A stretch of 44,347 nucleotides of DNA from an uncultured Bacilli bacterium (GCA_934095865.1 CAKOKU010000010.1:1-44347); one strand, 5' to 3'; positions 16,092 through 25,486 are shown, numbered from the stretch's first letter. Translations and numbers: made by a program. The notes: generated by a model not told the origin, from the letters alone.

Positions 16092-17279
16092 CTAAAATTT
16101 TGAACCTTTAAAACCCTTAGACCCTTTTGCCCCATTTTTATAACCAGCTAAGATATTTGATTCAAAAGAATGAATTTTTTTATTATTACTTTGATAATTT
16201 TTAACGCCAATTTTTATAACTTCATCCAATAATTCACGGTATTTTTTACCTTTAGGTTCCCATAAATAAAAGGCCATTGAACCAGGAATTGAATTTATTT
16301 CATTAATATAAACCTTATTTTCTTTGGTATCAATTAGAAAATCTATACGACAAACACCGGCTAAACCAACAGCTTTAAAAGCCTCGGTTGCAACATGCTC
16401 TACTTCTTTTTTTAATTTTTCACTAATATTGGCTGGAATTCTACGTCCTAAACTAGCCATTCCTTTACTAGGTTTACTTTTATTATTACCTATATATTTA
16501 TCTTCAAAAGTCAATAAATGATGAATAGTAGTTACTTCTTCAATTTCAGAAGTTTCTTGATACTTATAGTCTCCTAAAACAGAAATATTTACTTCACTTA
16601 AATTAGTAACAGCTTTTTCAACCAAGATTTTTTTATCATAAGTGATAGCTTCTTCTAAAGCATTTTTTAATTCTGTTTCGTTTTTAGCAAAATTGATACC
16701 AACCGAACTTCCTAACGTTGCTGGTTTAACAACAACTGGATAGCCTAGAGCCGCACATTTTTTAATAGTCTCGTCCGGATTATTATTATAGTCAACATCA
16801 TAAAACCAAATATATGGTGATACAGGTAATTCGCGACTTTCAAAAACAAGTTTTTGAGTTACCTTATCTTGAGCAACACTTGAAGGTGCTACCTCAGATT
16901 CACAATAAGGAATACCAATTGTTTGTAAATATCCCTGTAATGTTCCATCTTCCATATTTGTTCCATGACAAATTGGTAAAATAATATCAATATCAGTTAC
17001 ACATCTTTTTATTAAGCCTTTTGTTTGTAAGTAAAATTTACCTTTTTTTCTAACTAAATCAACATTACTAGAGTATCTCTTTAATAAGTCCATATCAGTA
17101 TAAGTATCCATATCTTTTAAAACGGCTCCAGTATACCATTCACGATCCTTTGTTATATAAATTGGAATGACATCATACTTTTCTGTATCAATTGCCTTCA
17201 TAGCCTGAACAGCCGAAATTATACTTACTTCGTGTTCTACGGAAACACCACCAAATATTACACCTAATTTTATATTCAT
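16092..17279 (-). CDS. ddl: D-alanine--D-alanine ligase
   Basis: An ATP-grasp enzyme of 395 residues that joins two D-Ala for the peptidoglycan stem. N-terminal GGVSVEHEVSIISA (about 10-23), the central GYPVVVKPATLGSSVGI ATP-binding segment and the C-terminal EINSIPGSMAFYLW are all in place. The protein is somewhat longer than usual (about 350-360) and ends in a basic tail rich in Gly, Lys and Ser (GAKGSKGFKGSKF). AAGGAAGG lies before the ATG. It sits directly after murF, which uses its product. Confidence 0.93.
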   Translation of the reverse strand: MNIKLGVIFGGVSVEHEVSIISAVQAMKAIDTEKYDVIPIYITKDREWYTGAVLKDMDTYTDMDLLKRYSSNVDLVRKKGKFYLQTKGLIKRCVTDIDIILPICHGTNMEDGTLQGYLQTIGIPYCESEVAPSSVAQDKVTQKLVFESRELPVSPYIWFYDVDYNNNPDETIKKCAALGYPVVVKPATLGSSVGINFAKNETELKNALEEAITYDKKILVEKAVTNLSEVNISVLGDYKYQETSEIEEVTTIHHLLTFEDKYIGNNKSKPSKGMASLGRRIPANISEKLKKEVEHVATEAFKAVGLAGVCRIDFLIDTKENKVYINEINSIPGSMAFYLWEPKGKKYRELLDEVIKIGVKNYQSNNKKIHSFESNILAGYKNGAKGSKGFKGSKF

Positions 17280-17297
17280 TTTTATAATCCTTCCTTA

Positions 17298-18902
17298 TCA
17301 CTCATTATATGTATCTGGTAAATCATTTTCATATAATGCATATATATCCTTCTTACTCTTTAATTTATTTACTATAATATAAGTTTCTCTAACATCATTA
17401 GTTATTATTATTTTATCTTTATCATATTTTTTAGCCATTAAACCATCATATATTGGTTTTGTTTTCTTTTCACCAACTAAAATTACATAATCAGCTACTT
17501 CACTAATTTCTTCACCAAATTCAAAGTTATATTTATCTTCTTCACTGCCTAATTCAACCATACCAGGAGTAACAACCACTTTATCACCCGGCATCATTTT
17601 TAAAACTTCCAAAGCAACTTTAGCGCCAACGGGATTTGAATTATAAGCATCATCAATTTGATACATACCACCAATTTTTTTCAATTCTAAACGATGTTCA
17701 ACTGGTTTTATGCCACTAACGGCGGCCTGTAACTTAGGAATACTTATTCCAAATTCATAACCAATTGCAACGCCGGAAACAATATTATAAATGTTATGAC
17801 GCCCTAATAGTCTAGTCTGAAATTCATAAGCTTTATTCTCTTTTTTGAAGAATATCTTAAATGTTGAACCGCTAGCACTACATTTACTATCTAAAACATA
17901 AAAATCAGCTTTTTTATTATTGACGGCATACCAAACAACTCGAACATTATTTTTTAAATCATAACTAGTTTGTAATTTATCATCCATATTTAAGAAAGCA
18001 ATTCCATCACTTGGTAAACTTTCAATAAGTTCAAACTTAGTCTTGACAATATTTTCTTGACTACCAAATGTTTCTAAATGAGCCTTACCAATAGTAGTCA
18101 ACAATCCATACTTAGGATGCACTAAGTTACAAGCGTTTTTAATACGGCCAACTCGGTAAGCTCCCATTTCTGCAATAAAAACTTCATCAAATTTGTTTAA
18201 ATCATTATTAATAGTAGTCATTAAACCAACATCAGTATTAAAATTTTTAGGTGTCGGATGTGAAACATACTCCATAGACAAAATATCATTTAAAACATTC
18301 TTACTACTCGTTTTACCGTATGAACCAGTAATACCAATAACCTTTAAATCTTTATAGGAAGCTAGTTTATCCTCTGCCATACGCCAAAACTTTTTATAAA
18401 TAGCTTTCTCAATCGGATCATTAATAAGTTTTACTACATATACAACATAATAATTCAATACTAGCATCAAGCCTGCTAAAACTAGAAGATATTTAGCATT
18501 TGAACCAAATAATAAATATAGAAAAATTGGTACTAAGTTTAACAAATATAATGTGGTTATTTGTCTTTTAACTCTAGCTGTCCTAACAAGCGGCTTCTTC
18601 GCTTTTTCAATCATAATACTATATTTAATGGCCTCACTATCCAAAATATAAATCAAAAAACAAATAATGAGTAAAATACTCGTTAAAATTCGACCTGTAA
18701 ACAAAGAAACAATTAGAAGAATTAAAGCTACAACATCATAATGCTTCAAAGCTTGAGTTCTATTTTGTTTCAACCATTTCAAATAACGATGATTTTCATC
18801 ATAAAGGTTTTGTTGCAACATATGAAGTGATTTACGCGATTTTACTGTTACACAATAGAATATTGTGATAAATAAAATTAAATTAATTATTATTTTCAAC
18901 AT
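17298..18902 (-). CDS. murF: MurF-type Mur ligase with N-terminal membrane domain
   Basis: A 534-residue Mur ligase, probably adding D-Ala-D-Ala to UDP-MurNAc-tripeptide. The ATP-binding P-loop GITGSYGKTS is at 190-199, followed by the central and C-terminal ligase domains (YNSNP, GMVELG). Instead of the usual soluble N-terminal UMP-binding domain, residues 1-165 form a membrane region with about four helices. GGAGGTAG stands before the ATG; the start overlaps the preceding hydrolase gene by 20 bp. Pairing with ddl downstream supports MurF. It could instead be a MurF-like ligase for another glycan precursor. Confidence 0.85.
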   Translation of the reverse strand: MLKIIINLILFITIFYCVTVKSRKSLHMLQQNLYDENHRYLKWLKQNRTQALKHYDVVALILLIVSLFTGRILTSILLIICFLIYILDSEAIKYSIMIEKAKKPLVRTARVKRQITTLYLLNLVPIFLYLLFGSNAKYLLVLAGLMLVLNYYVVYVVKLINDPIEKAIYKKFWRMAEDKLASYKDLKVIGITGSYGKTSSKNVLNDILSMEYVSHPTPKNFNTDVGLMTTINNDLNKFDEVFIAEMGAYRVGRIKNACNLVHPKYGLLTTIGKAHLETFGSQENIVKTKFELIESLPSDGIAFLNMDDKLQTSYDLKNNVRVVWYAVNNKKADFYVLDSKCSASGSTFKIFFKKENKAYEFQTRLLGRHNIYNIVSGVAIGYEFGISIPKLQAAVSGIKPVEHRLELKKIGGMYQIDDAYNSNPVGAKVALEVLKMMPGDKVVVTPGMVELGSEEDKYNFEFGEEISEVADYVILVGEKKTKPIYDGLMAKKYDKDKIIITNDVRETYIIVNKLKSKKDIYALYENDLPDTYNE

Positions 18903-19635
18903 TTTTACTACCTCCTAAAAAAATTTCTAAAACATTACTAACATAATCAATACGTTCTAAATAAGCATAATGAGTTGCTCCCGGAATTTCTATTATAGCG
19001 CCATCTTTTAATTCAGGAACTAATTTTCTTGCTAACTCAATAGGAGCAGCGGTATCAAGAGTCCCCCAGATAAGAAGAGTTGGGGCAGTAATTTTTTTAG
19101 CACAATCAGATAAATCTTGATTTATGGTATTGACTAAAAGTTTACGCATAACGGGACTGGCATTCTTATAATCCGTTGACCCAATATATTGTTTAGCAAC
19201 TTCTACTAAATCTTTCGTAAACGGTATTTTTTTTAAAGCTTTTAAAACTTTTTCTTTAAAAGTTGGTTTATACTCTCTAATGCAAGGAGCTCCAAATAAA
19301 ACCACCTTCTCTGTTTTATTACGACTAGCATAAATAATAGCTATTCTCCCCCCAAAAGAATGACCTATTATAATTGGATTAGTTATTTTTAATTCTTGTA
19401 AAAATTTTTCAATAAGACCAGTATACTCAAAAATATCCAGTTCATTATCAGGCTCACTAGAAGAACCAAAACCTGGTAAATCTATAATTGTAAATTTATA
19501 ATCGCCTTCGATTTTATTCGCTAAAGGACGCATCATTTCCATATTTTGACCCCAGCCATGAAGTAAAACAACATCTCTAGAGCCACGACCTACTTGGTCA
19601 TAAAATATATGTTTATTATTTACAACTAATTCCAT
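18883..19635 (-). CDS. Alpha/beta-hydrolase
   Basis: A 250-residue alpha/beta-hydrolase with oxyanion motif LLHGWGQN (about 24-31), nucleophile elbow GHSFGG (Ser93) and catalytic His in GATHYAYLE near the C terminus, with the acid in the GTLDTAAP strand region. First gene of the operon with murF, ddl and the pilin. Substrate unknown; ester hydrolysis is the default expectation. GAGGTGAAAAAGAG precedes the ATG. Confidence 0.85.
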   Translation of the reverse strand: MELVVNNKHIFYDQVGRGSRDVVLLHGWGQNMEMMRPLANKIEGDYKFTIIDLPGFGSSSEPDNELDIFEYTGLIEKFLQELKITNPIIIGHSFGGRIAIIYASRNKTEKVVLFGAPCIREYKPTFKEKVLKALKKIPFTKDLVEVAKQYIGSTDYKNASPVMRKLLVNTINQDLSDCAKKITAPTLLIWGTLDTAAPIELARKLVPELKDGAIIEIPGATHYAYLERIDYVSNVLEIFLGGSKNVENNN

Positions 19636-19829
19636 CTCTTTTTCACCTCAATTAATTATAGCACGACTTCATCAAAATATTAGTCTTTTCCCTAAAAATT
19701 TATGTAAAATAAGTATACATCTGTCAATAAAAATAGCAAAAAAGTAAAAAATGCCAATAAGTCAGTTTAATTATTTCTATTAAGCACTATAACTAGCAAA
19801 AAATCCATCAAAAAACACAACTAATATAA

Positions 19830-19858
19830 TTTACAAATTAACTAACTTATGGTAATAT
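19830..19858 (+). promoter_or_regulatory. Promoter of pyruvate kinase
   Basis: TTTACA (19830-19835), 17 bp, TAATAT (19853-19858), then AAAGGAAG before the ATG at 19885. Confidence 0.6.
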
Positions 19859-19884
19859 TAACTAGCGAAAGGAAGTAATAAAAA

Positions 19885-21285
19885 ATGAAAAAAACAAAGA
19901 TTATTTGTAGTATTGGTCCTTCTACACAAACTTGGGAAAACTTTAAAGGAATTGTAGAAGCTGGTATGAATGTTGGTCGTATTAATTTCTCACACGCAAC
20001 AATTGAAGAAAGAGAATTAGACTTATCTTTAATTAAACGTGCCAATGAAGAATTAGGCGCTAATATTGGTATTTTATATGATACTAAAGGTCCAGATTTA
20101 AGAACATGTACATTTGAAAATGACAAAATTGAATTAGTTAAAGGTAAAACTATTCGTATTGTTGAAGAGGATGTTTTAGGTACTGCTGAAGCAATATCAT
20201 TCAATTATAAAGGAGTTCTAAAAGATTTAGAAATAGGTCAAGCAATTCTTTTAGACGATGGCTTCTATAAATTAGTTATTGTTTCAAAAGAAAGCGATGG
20301 CGTTACTTGTGAAATAATTAATGGTGGTGTTATTAAATCACGTCGTGGAGTTTGTATTCCAGGTGCTAAACTTAATGTGCCATTTATTTCTGATGTTGAT
20401 AGAGAAGACATTAAATATGCTTGTGAACATGATGGTGATTACTTAGCTGTATCATTCGTTAACTGTGCTAAAGACATAAACGATGTTAGAGAATTATGTA
20501 AAGAATATGGTCGTCCAGACATGATTATAATTTCGAAAGTAGAAACTCAGTATGCTATTGACAACCTACAAGAAATCGTTGATGCCTCTGACTACATTAT
20601 GGTTGCTCGTGGTGACTTAGGAATCGAAACTGGTTTAGAAAACTTACCACTATATCAACAAAGAATGATTGATATGGGTCATAAAACTGGCAAAGGTGTA
20701 ATCATGGCTACACAAATGATGACATCTATGAAAGACAATATTCGTCCAACAAATGCTGAAGTAACAGATGTATCAAACGCTGTACTTGCTGGTTGCGATG
20801 CTATCATGACAAGTGATGAAACTACTATGGGTAAATATCCAGTAGAAACAATTCAATATATGGCTAAAATTGCTATTAATGCTGAAAAGATTACTAAATA
20901 CAATCTAGCCGATTACAAATTAAGAGGAACAGATATTCATAATACAGTTTGCAAATGTGCTGTTGATGCAACTTTAGAATTACCAATTAAAGCAATTGTA
21001 GTATCTACAAAAGAAGGTAAAACAGCCCTAGACGTATCTTGCTTAAGACCAAATGCCTATATTATTGCTACTGTTGAAAATGAAAAAATGGCTCGTATGC
21101 TTGCTCTTAAATGGGGAGTTTATACAAAAGTCGTACCTGCATCAAGCAATACAGATACTCTAGTTGAAGATAGCATTAATGCTGCCAAAGAAATGTTGAA
21201 TCTAAAATATAAAGATTTAGTTTGTGTTGTAGGTTCTACTCCAGCTGATGCTCATACAAACTTCTTAAAGATTGAAGAAATCTAA
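19885..21285 (+). CDS. pyk: Pyruvate kinase
   Basis: A 466-residue glycolytic enzyme that turns phosphoenolpyruvate and ADP into pyruvate and ATP. N-terminal TKIICSIGPS and the NFSHAT substrate loop, the active-site VARGDLGIE metal-binding segment (about 252-260) and TSDETTMGKYP are all intact. It ends after the allosteric C domain and lacks the extra PEP-utiliser domain of many Bacillus enzymes. Monocistronic, with its own promoter and terminator. Confidence 0.97.
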   Translation: MKKTKIICSIGPSTQTWENFKGIVEAGMNVGRINFSHATIEERELDLSLIKRANEELGANIGILYDTKGPDLRTCTFENDKIELVKGKTIRIVEEDVLGTAEAISFNYKGVLKDLEIGQAILLDDGFYKLVIVSKESDGVTCEIINGGVIKSRRGVCIPGAKLNVPFISDVDREDIKYACEHDGDYLAVSFVNCAKDINDVRELCKEYGRPDMIIISKVETQYAIDNLQEIVDASDYIMVARGDLGIETGLENLPLYQQRMIDMGHKTGKGVIMATQMMTSMKDNIRPTNAEVTDVSNAVLAGCDAIMTSDETTMGKYPVETIQYMAKIAINAEKITKYNLADYKLRGTDIHNTVCKCAVDATLELPIKAIVVSTKEGKTALDVSCLRPNAYIIATVENEKMARMLALKWGVYTKVVPASSNTDTLVEDSINAAKEMLNLKYKDLVCVVGSTPADAHTNFLKIEEI

Positions 21286-21295
21286 TAATTTAATT

Positions 21296-21324
21296 AAGGT
21301 GTACTGCAAAGTACATCTTTTTTT
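21296..21324 (+). terminator. Terminator after pyk
   Basis: AAGGTGTACT/AGTACATCTT stem (one G-U) with a 4-nt loop, then a T run. Confidence 0.8.
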
Positions 21325-21352
21325 CTTGGAAAAAAGTATTTTATCAAAAAAA

Positions 21353-21381
21353 GCATAATCAAAATAAATTTTTCCATAATA
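21353..21381 (+). promoter_or_regulatory. Possible sigmaG-type promoter of the ger operon
   Basis: GCATA (21353-21357), 17 bp, CATAATA (21375-21381) fits the forespore sigmaG consensus GMATR-N18-CATNMTA except for one base of spacing. It would leave a very short leader before the AGGTGAT site, which weakens the case. Confidence 0.35.
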
Positions 21382-21397
21382 ATTATAGGTGATATCA

Positions 21398-22783
21398 ATG
21401 GACTATCTTAATTACATAAAAAATATCTTTCAAAATAGTAGTGACTTAATATCAAAAAAAATAAAAGACATTGATATAGTCTTTTTAGAAAGTCTTTGTT
21501 CAAGTGATAAAATAAATGAATATATTTTAAAGGTTTTAGTATTAGCTAAAAACAAACATAATCTTAATAATATTTTAGTCGGCCCCAATACCAAACAAAT
21601 TGCCAAAAAAGATATAACCACTTACCTTTTAAATGGTTTTACCTTAGTTATTGGCGATGAAATATACGCGATTGAAACAAAAGGTGAACTAGTAAGAAGC
21701 ATAACCGAACCAACAACCGAACCAGATTTACATGGTCCTAAAGACTCTTTTAACGAATCTATTCAAACTAATTTAGGGCTTATTAAAAGAAGAATAAAAT
21801 CACCCGATTTAATAAATCTAGACATGACAATTGGAAAATACTCACAAACTAAAGTAAGTATCCTCTACATCAATAGCATTTGTGATAAAGAATTAGTTAA
21901 TAAAGTTAAAAATAAACTAACGCAAATAAATATTGATGGAATTTTAGATGCCGGAAATATAAAACAACTAATAGGTTCTGAAGATATTTCCCCATTTCCT
22001 ACAACTCAATTAACTGAAAGACCAGATAAAGCTGCCGGCGATTTATTAGAAGGCAAAATTATTATTCTTGTTGATGCTTCCCCTTTAGCTATTAGCTTAC
22101 CAGCATTTTTAGTCGATTTTATTAACCCTAGTGTTGATACTTATAGTAAAAATATTAATATTAATTTTGTCAAAATTTTAAGATTTATTTGTCTTATCAC
22201 TACCATTTTTTTGCCAGCCCTCTATATTGCCTTAATTAGCTATAACCAAGGCTCTATCCCTATTGATTTACTAGTAAACTTCGCCATGCAACGAAGCAGC
22301 GTTCCCATCCCATCTATCATTGAATGCTTAGTTATTCTTATTTTATGTGCTATTTTAAGAGAAAGTGATATAAGGTTTCCAACTAATTATGGTTCATCAA
22401 TTTCTATTGTTGGAGCCCTAGTAATGGGAGATGCCGCTGTCGAAGCCGGAATTGTTTCACCTATTATGATAATAGTAATTGCTGTGACATATATAACCAG
22501 TATGGTTTTTACCGACCTCGAAATAATAAATTCATTTCGGCACATCCGCTTTTTAAGTTTATTTCTTGTTTCTATCTTAGGTTTATTTGGCTTATACACG
22601 AGTATTTTTTTTACCCTAATCCACTTATGTAGTCTAACTAGTCTTGGCAAACCATACACTTACCCAATCGCTCCTTATGACAAAGTATATTTTAATAAAA
22701 CTGTCATTCGTACAACAAAGAAAAAAGATAAATTCCGTTCCGCATTACTAGCACAAAAAAATATTCGTAAAGAAGGTGACTAA
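21398..22783 (+). CDS. Spore germination receptor subunit A (GerA/GerKA family)
   Basis: A 461-residue GerA-family protein. The first ~240 residues are soluble and hold the conserved HGPKDSFNESIQTNLGLIKRRI region (about 109-130); about 245-415 are four to five membrane helices with the family PxxxE-rich segments. With the next two genes it forms a three-subunit receptor in the inner membrane of the spore that senses germinants. The ATG at 21398 is preceded by AGGTGAT; the in-frame GTG at 21389 is part of that site. First gene of a tightly packed A-C-B operon. Confidence 0.92.
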   Translation: MDYLNYIKNIFQNSSDLISKKIKDIDIVFLESLCSSDKINEYILKVLVLAKNKHNLNNILVGPNTKQIAKKDITTYLLNGFTLVIGDEIYAIETKGELVRSITEPTTEPDLHGPKDSFNESIQTNLGLIKRRIKSPDLINLDMTIGKYSQTKVSILYINSICDKELVNKVKNKLTQINIDGILDAGNIKQLIGSEDISPFPTTQLTERPDKAAGDLLEGKIIILVDASPLAISLPAFLVDFINPSVDTYSKNININFVKILRFICLITTIFLPALYIALISYNQGSIPIDLLVNFAMQRSSVPIPSIIECLVILILCAILRESDIRFPTNYGSSISIVGALVMGDAAVEAGIVSPIMIIVIAVTYITSMVFTDLEIINSFRHIRFLSLFLVSILGLFGLYTSIFFTLIHLCSLTSLGKPYTYPIAPYDKVYFNKTVIRTTKKKDKFRSALLAQKNIRKEGD

Positions 22784-23855
22784 TATCAAAACATCATTAA
22801 CCCAAAACATACTTCAATCAAAATTGATAAAGTTTTTTATTATTCTTATAGCTCTTACTTTAACATCAGGATGCTATGACTATAATGAATTAACTGATTT
22901 GGCTATTATTAATGGCATGGCAATAGAAATGCAAGACGAACAATATAAAATAACTTATGAAGTCATCAACACTAGTTTAAATAAGGATAATGAAGAAAAT
23001 AAAAAAAGTTTTAATGTTTCTGGAACTGGCTGCAAATTAGAATTAGCTATTAAAGATGCTAATCAAAAATTGAACAAAAAACCCTTTTTAGAACAATTAA
23101 AGATAGTAATCATAGATAAAAATATAGACATATTAAATATTAGTGACTATATCATTCGCAATAATCTACTAACCTCTAACTTTTACCTCGTTTTAGCGGA
23201 CAATCCATCAGAAATCATAAGTTATGAGAACAAAGAAGCTACTAATAACGCCACTTATATTTATAATATTTTAAATACTATTAATTACACCAAAATAACT
23301 AATCAATTTGACTTTCAAATAAATGATATTATAAATAAACACAAAGACATTGTCATTCCTAAAATAGAGATAGACAATAATATTACTTTTGCGACCTATG
23401 GCATATACAAAAAAAATACTTTTATTGAATATTTAAATAAAGAAAATCTAGAAAGCTATGAATATTTTATTAAGAAAAAAGATATTGTATTAAACAATAA
23501 TGATAACTCTATTTATTTTTATAAAATTAAAAATAATATCAAAATTCAAGATAATGCTGTTATCTCTTTTAAGCTAGAAGCTAAAATAGATTCACTGAAT
23601 ACAGAATTAAACCTTCGTCAAAAAGAAGCATTTACACTTTTAGAAGAAGAATTTACTAGCGTACTGCAACCAAAACTAGAAAACTTTTTAAAATATTTAC
23701 AAGATAAAGAAAGTGATATTTTAGGAATTAATTATTTATATTATCTAAAAAAACCTAATAATAGTGATGATACTTTTTTTAAAAATGCTGATTTAAACTT
23801 AGAAATAAATATGCATATTAGTCGTCCCGGTCTTACCATCAAGGAGGTTAAATAA
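22776..23855 (+). CDS. Spore germination receptor lipoprotein (Ger(x)C family)
   Basis: About 357-359 residues. A signal peptide ends in a lipobox-like TSGC, followed by YDYNELTDLAIINGMAI, the signature start of GerC lipoproteins; the remainder is the soluble C-subunit fold. The start is odd. The only conventional choice is GTG at 22776, which overlaps the gerA end and lies within the AAGGTGA site itself. The codon five bases after that site is ATC at 22785, exactly where this genome normally has ATG. Either a GTG with poor spacing or a rare AUC start is used. Confidence 0.88.
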   Translation: MTNIKTSLTQNILQSKLIKFFIILIALTLTSGCYDYNELTDLAIINGMAIEMQDEQYKITYEVINTSLNKDNEENKKSFNVSGTGCKLELAIKDANQKLNKKPFLEQLKIVIIDKNIDILNISDYIIRNNLLTSNFYLVLADNPSEIISYENKEATNNATYIYNILNTINYTKITNQFDFQINDIINKHKDIVIPKIEIDNNITFATYGIYKKNTFIEYLNKENLESYEYFIKKKDIVLNNNDNSIYFYKIKNNIKIQDNAVISFKLEAKIDSLNTELNLRQKEAFTLLEEEFTSVLQPKLENFLKYLQDKESDILGINYLYYLKKPNNSDDTFFKNADLNLEINMHISRPGLTIKEVK

Positions 23856-24826
23856 TGTCAAATAAGCAACAAACAATTCTTAGTATTTTCTTAAGTCGTG
23901 TTTTATATTTTGGTGTTGGTATTTCCTATATTTTAGATAAATGTCAAAATTTTTCTTTATTTGCAGCAGCAATTGGTTTGATTATTGGCTTTTTCATTCT
24001 TAAAATACTTACAGGAAAAGACATTTATAGCTTTTTTAAAACGAAAATAGGCAAATTGGCAATTTTATTTATGGCTTTTTTTCTAATAAACAATTGCTTG
24101 GTTGCATTCGCTATTTTAGGAAGTAATTTTTATTTAGTAAACACGCCTCCTATTTTGATCATAATTCCAGTGTATCTATTGATTTTATACGGTACCAAAA
24201 AAGGTTTAACGTCAACTTTACGCTTAAGTAATATCCTGATTTTCACAAGTTTTCTAGGCGTTTTTCTAATGTTTACAAGTATTTTTAAAAACATAATTTT
24301 AAATAATTTCTTACCAATAATTATTAAAAACGGGTTTGATGTTGCAAACGGTATTTTAGCCTCAACCATTCTTAGCATTAGTCCAATAATAGCATTGCTA
24401 GCATTAAATAAAAATGTTGACAAAAAAAGTATTTTAAAAGGATATACAATCGGTAGTATTTCTATTTATTTAACGTTCATATGTATTATAGGTATATTTG
24501 GTAGTGGACTAACTAATATATTTCGTTATCCTGAGTACATATTATTAAAAAAAATAACTATCTTTCGTCATTTTGAACACCTAGAAAATTTTTTAGCAAT
24601 TATCTGGTTTAATGATCTTCTTATTGCATCACTTACATGTAGTCATCTAATTAACACTATTTTCACTAATAAAAAGTTTTATTTAATAAGTATAATTGCT
24701 GTCTTAGCAACTTACTTCATCTTCATAAACAAATATCAAAATATTTTAATATTATATCACTATACAACTTATACGTTATTAGTTCCAACCATCTTAACTT
24801 TAATTTTTAGTAGAAAAAAACGGTGA
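23855..24826 (+). CDS. Spore germination receptor subunit B (GerAB/GerB family)
   Basis: A 323-residue membrane protein with nine to ten helices, of the endospore germination permease family (APC-type fold), which forms the germinant-binding pore of the receptor. The ATG overlaps the stop of the C subunit by one base (TAATG), with AAGGAGG upstream, so it is the third gene of the operon. It is a little shorter than the usual ~365 residues. It ends with TGA, showing that TGA is a stop in this organism. Confidence 0.9.
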   Translation: MSNKQQTILSIFLSRVLYFGVGISYILDKCQNFSLFAAAIGLIIGFFILKILTGKDIYSFFKTKIGKLAILFMAFFLINNCLVAFAILGSNFYLVNTPPILIIIPVYLLILYGTKKGLTSTLRLSNILIFTSFLGVFLMFTSIFKNIILNNFLPIIIKNGFDVANGILASTILSISPIIALLALNKNVDKKSILKGYTIGSISIYLTFICIIGIFGSGLTNIFRYPEYILLKKITIFRHFEHLENFLAIIWFNDLLIASLTCSHLINTIFTNKKFYLISIIAVLATYFIFINKYQNILILYHYTTYTLLVPTILTLIFSRKKR

Positions 24827-24827
24827 A

Positions 24828-25082
24828 TTAATATAATTCTTTCCGACTTTTTTTGCGCTCTGGTAAAATCTCTGAATGTACTTGAGTAGCATCATATAAC
24901 TTTTTCAAATAACGTATTTCTTTATTGACTTGATCTACGCTAAGATGAAGTTCTTCCGCTTGGCAGGCAATGGAGTGACCTTTAGCTCTTGTACGTACTA
25001 TAAATTCTTGTCTAGAATTTAAATTGCCTTCTTCTATGAAGGCCTCCAATACAGCTTTAGTCCATAATACTTGTTTTGTCAT
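24828..25082 (-). CDS. Small helix-turn-helix protein
   Basis: An 84-residue protein with an N-terminal helix (VLWTKAVLEAFIEEGNL) and a sigma-70-region-4/LuxR-like HTH: FIVRTRAKGHSIACQAEEL, then SVDQVNKEIRYLKKLYD. Proteins of this build occur in Firmicute mobile elements and phages, so it may be a leftover of the element whose integrase end lies by tRNA-His. Probable DNA binding; target unknown. Confidence 0.7.
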   Translation of the reverse strand: MTKQVLWTKAVLEAFIEEGNLNSRQEFIVRTRAKGHSIACQAEELHLSVDQVNKEIRYLKKLYDATQVHSEILPERKKSRKELY

Positions 25083-25210
25083 AATTATATTCCTAACTAC
25101 TGCTACCTCTACTTTATTTTATCATATTTGAATTAATTTGCAAATAATAAGTTTGCAGCTCGTAAAAGGCACTAAACTTAAAATATCCAAAATATTTTAA
25201 AAGCAACACA

Positions 25211-25248
25211 AAAATATGTATTTGTTTTCTGGCCAAAATACATATTTT
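25211..25248. repeat. Perfect 13-bp inverted repeat
   Basis: AAAATATGTATTT (25211-25223) and AAATACATATTTT (25236-25248) with a 12-nt loop. On the minus strand it is followed by five T, so it may be a terminator for a minus-strand transcript or an operator. It is in the 400-bp gene-free stretch 25083-25486. Confidence 0.6.
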
Positions 25249-25286
25249 CTCATATCCTTATTTAATTTAAAATGCCTTCATTGTTT

Positions 25287-25391
25287 TATAATTTTAACAC
25301 TATTTAAGATGACATAGAGAGTTAAAATAAAGGCTTTACTTTAAATGATTACGACTGTTTAGCGTTGAGCGGTTTAAAAGCCGCTTTTTTT
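25287..25391 (+). ncRNA. Structured small RNA resembling a type II tracrRNA (orphan)
   Basis: A -10 TATAAT at 25287-25292 starts it, and a strong terminator AGCGG/CCGCT plus T7 (25368-25391) ends it. The 5' part is an imperfect palindrome, ATTTTAAC-a-CTAT (25291-25303) against ATAG-aga-GTTAAAAT (25314-25328), as in a repeat:anti-repeat duplex. Next comes GTTAAAATAAAGGCT (25321-25335), nearly the GUUAAAAUAAGGCU at the anti-repeat/nexus junction of II-A tracrRNAs. Hairpins follow at 25328-25343 and 25351-25365, then the terminator. No cas gene or repeat array is in the window. Another regulatory RNA is possible. Confidence 0.45.
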
Positions 25392-25440
25392 ATACTCTTT
25401 TGTCTTCTTAATTTAAATTATAACATTGATAGTCATAGCA

Positions 25441-25470
25441 AACAAAAAAAAGTAACACCAAAAGTATTAC
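25441..25470 (-). terminator. Terminator of the 71-aa membrane protein gene
   Basis: Minus strand GTAATACTTTTGGTGTTAC hairpin followed by T8. Confidence 0.65.
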
Positions 25471-25486
25471 ATATATTTAATGATTA

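Noticed and set aside
16084..16135. Longer start for the pilin gene
   Set aside because: The extra 17 codons lie inside ddl, and AGGTGG sits before the ATG at 16084 with the prepilin site right after it.
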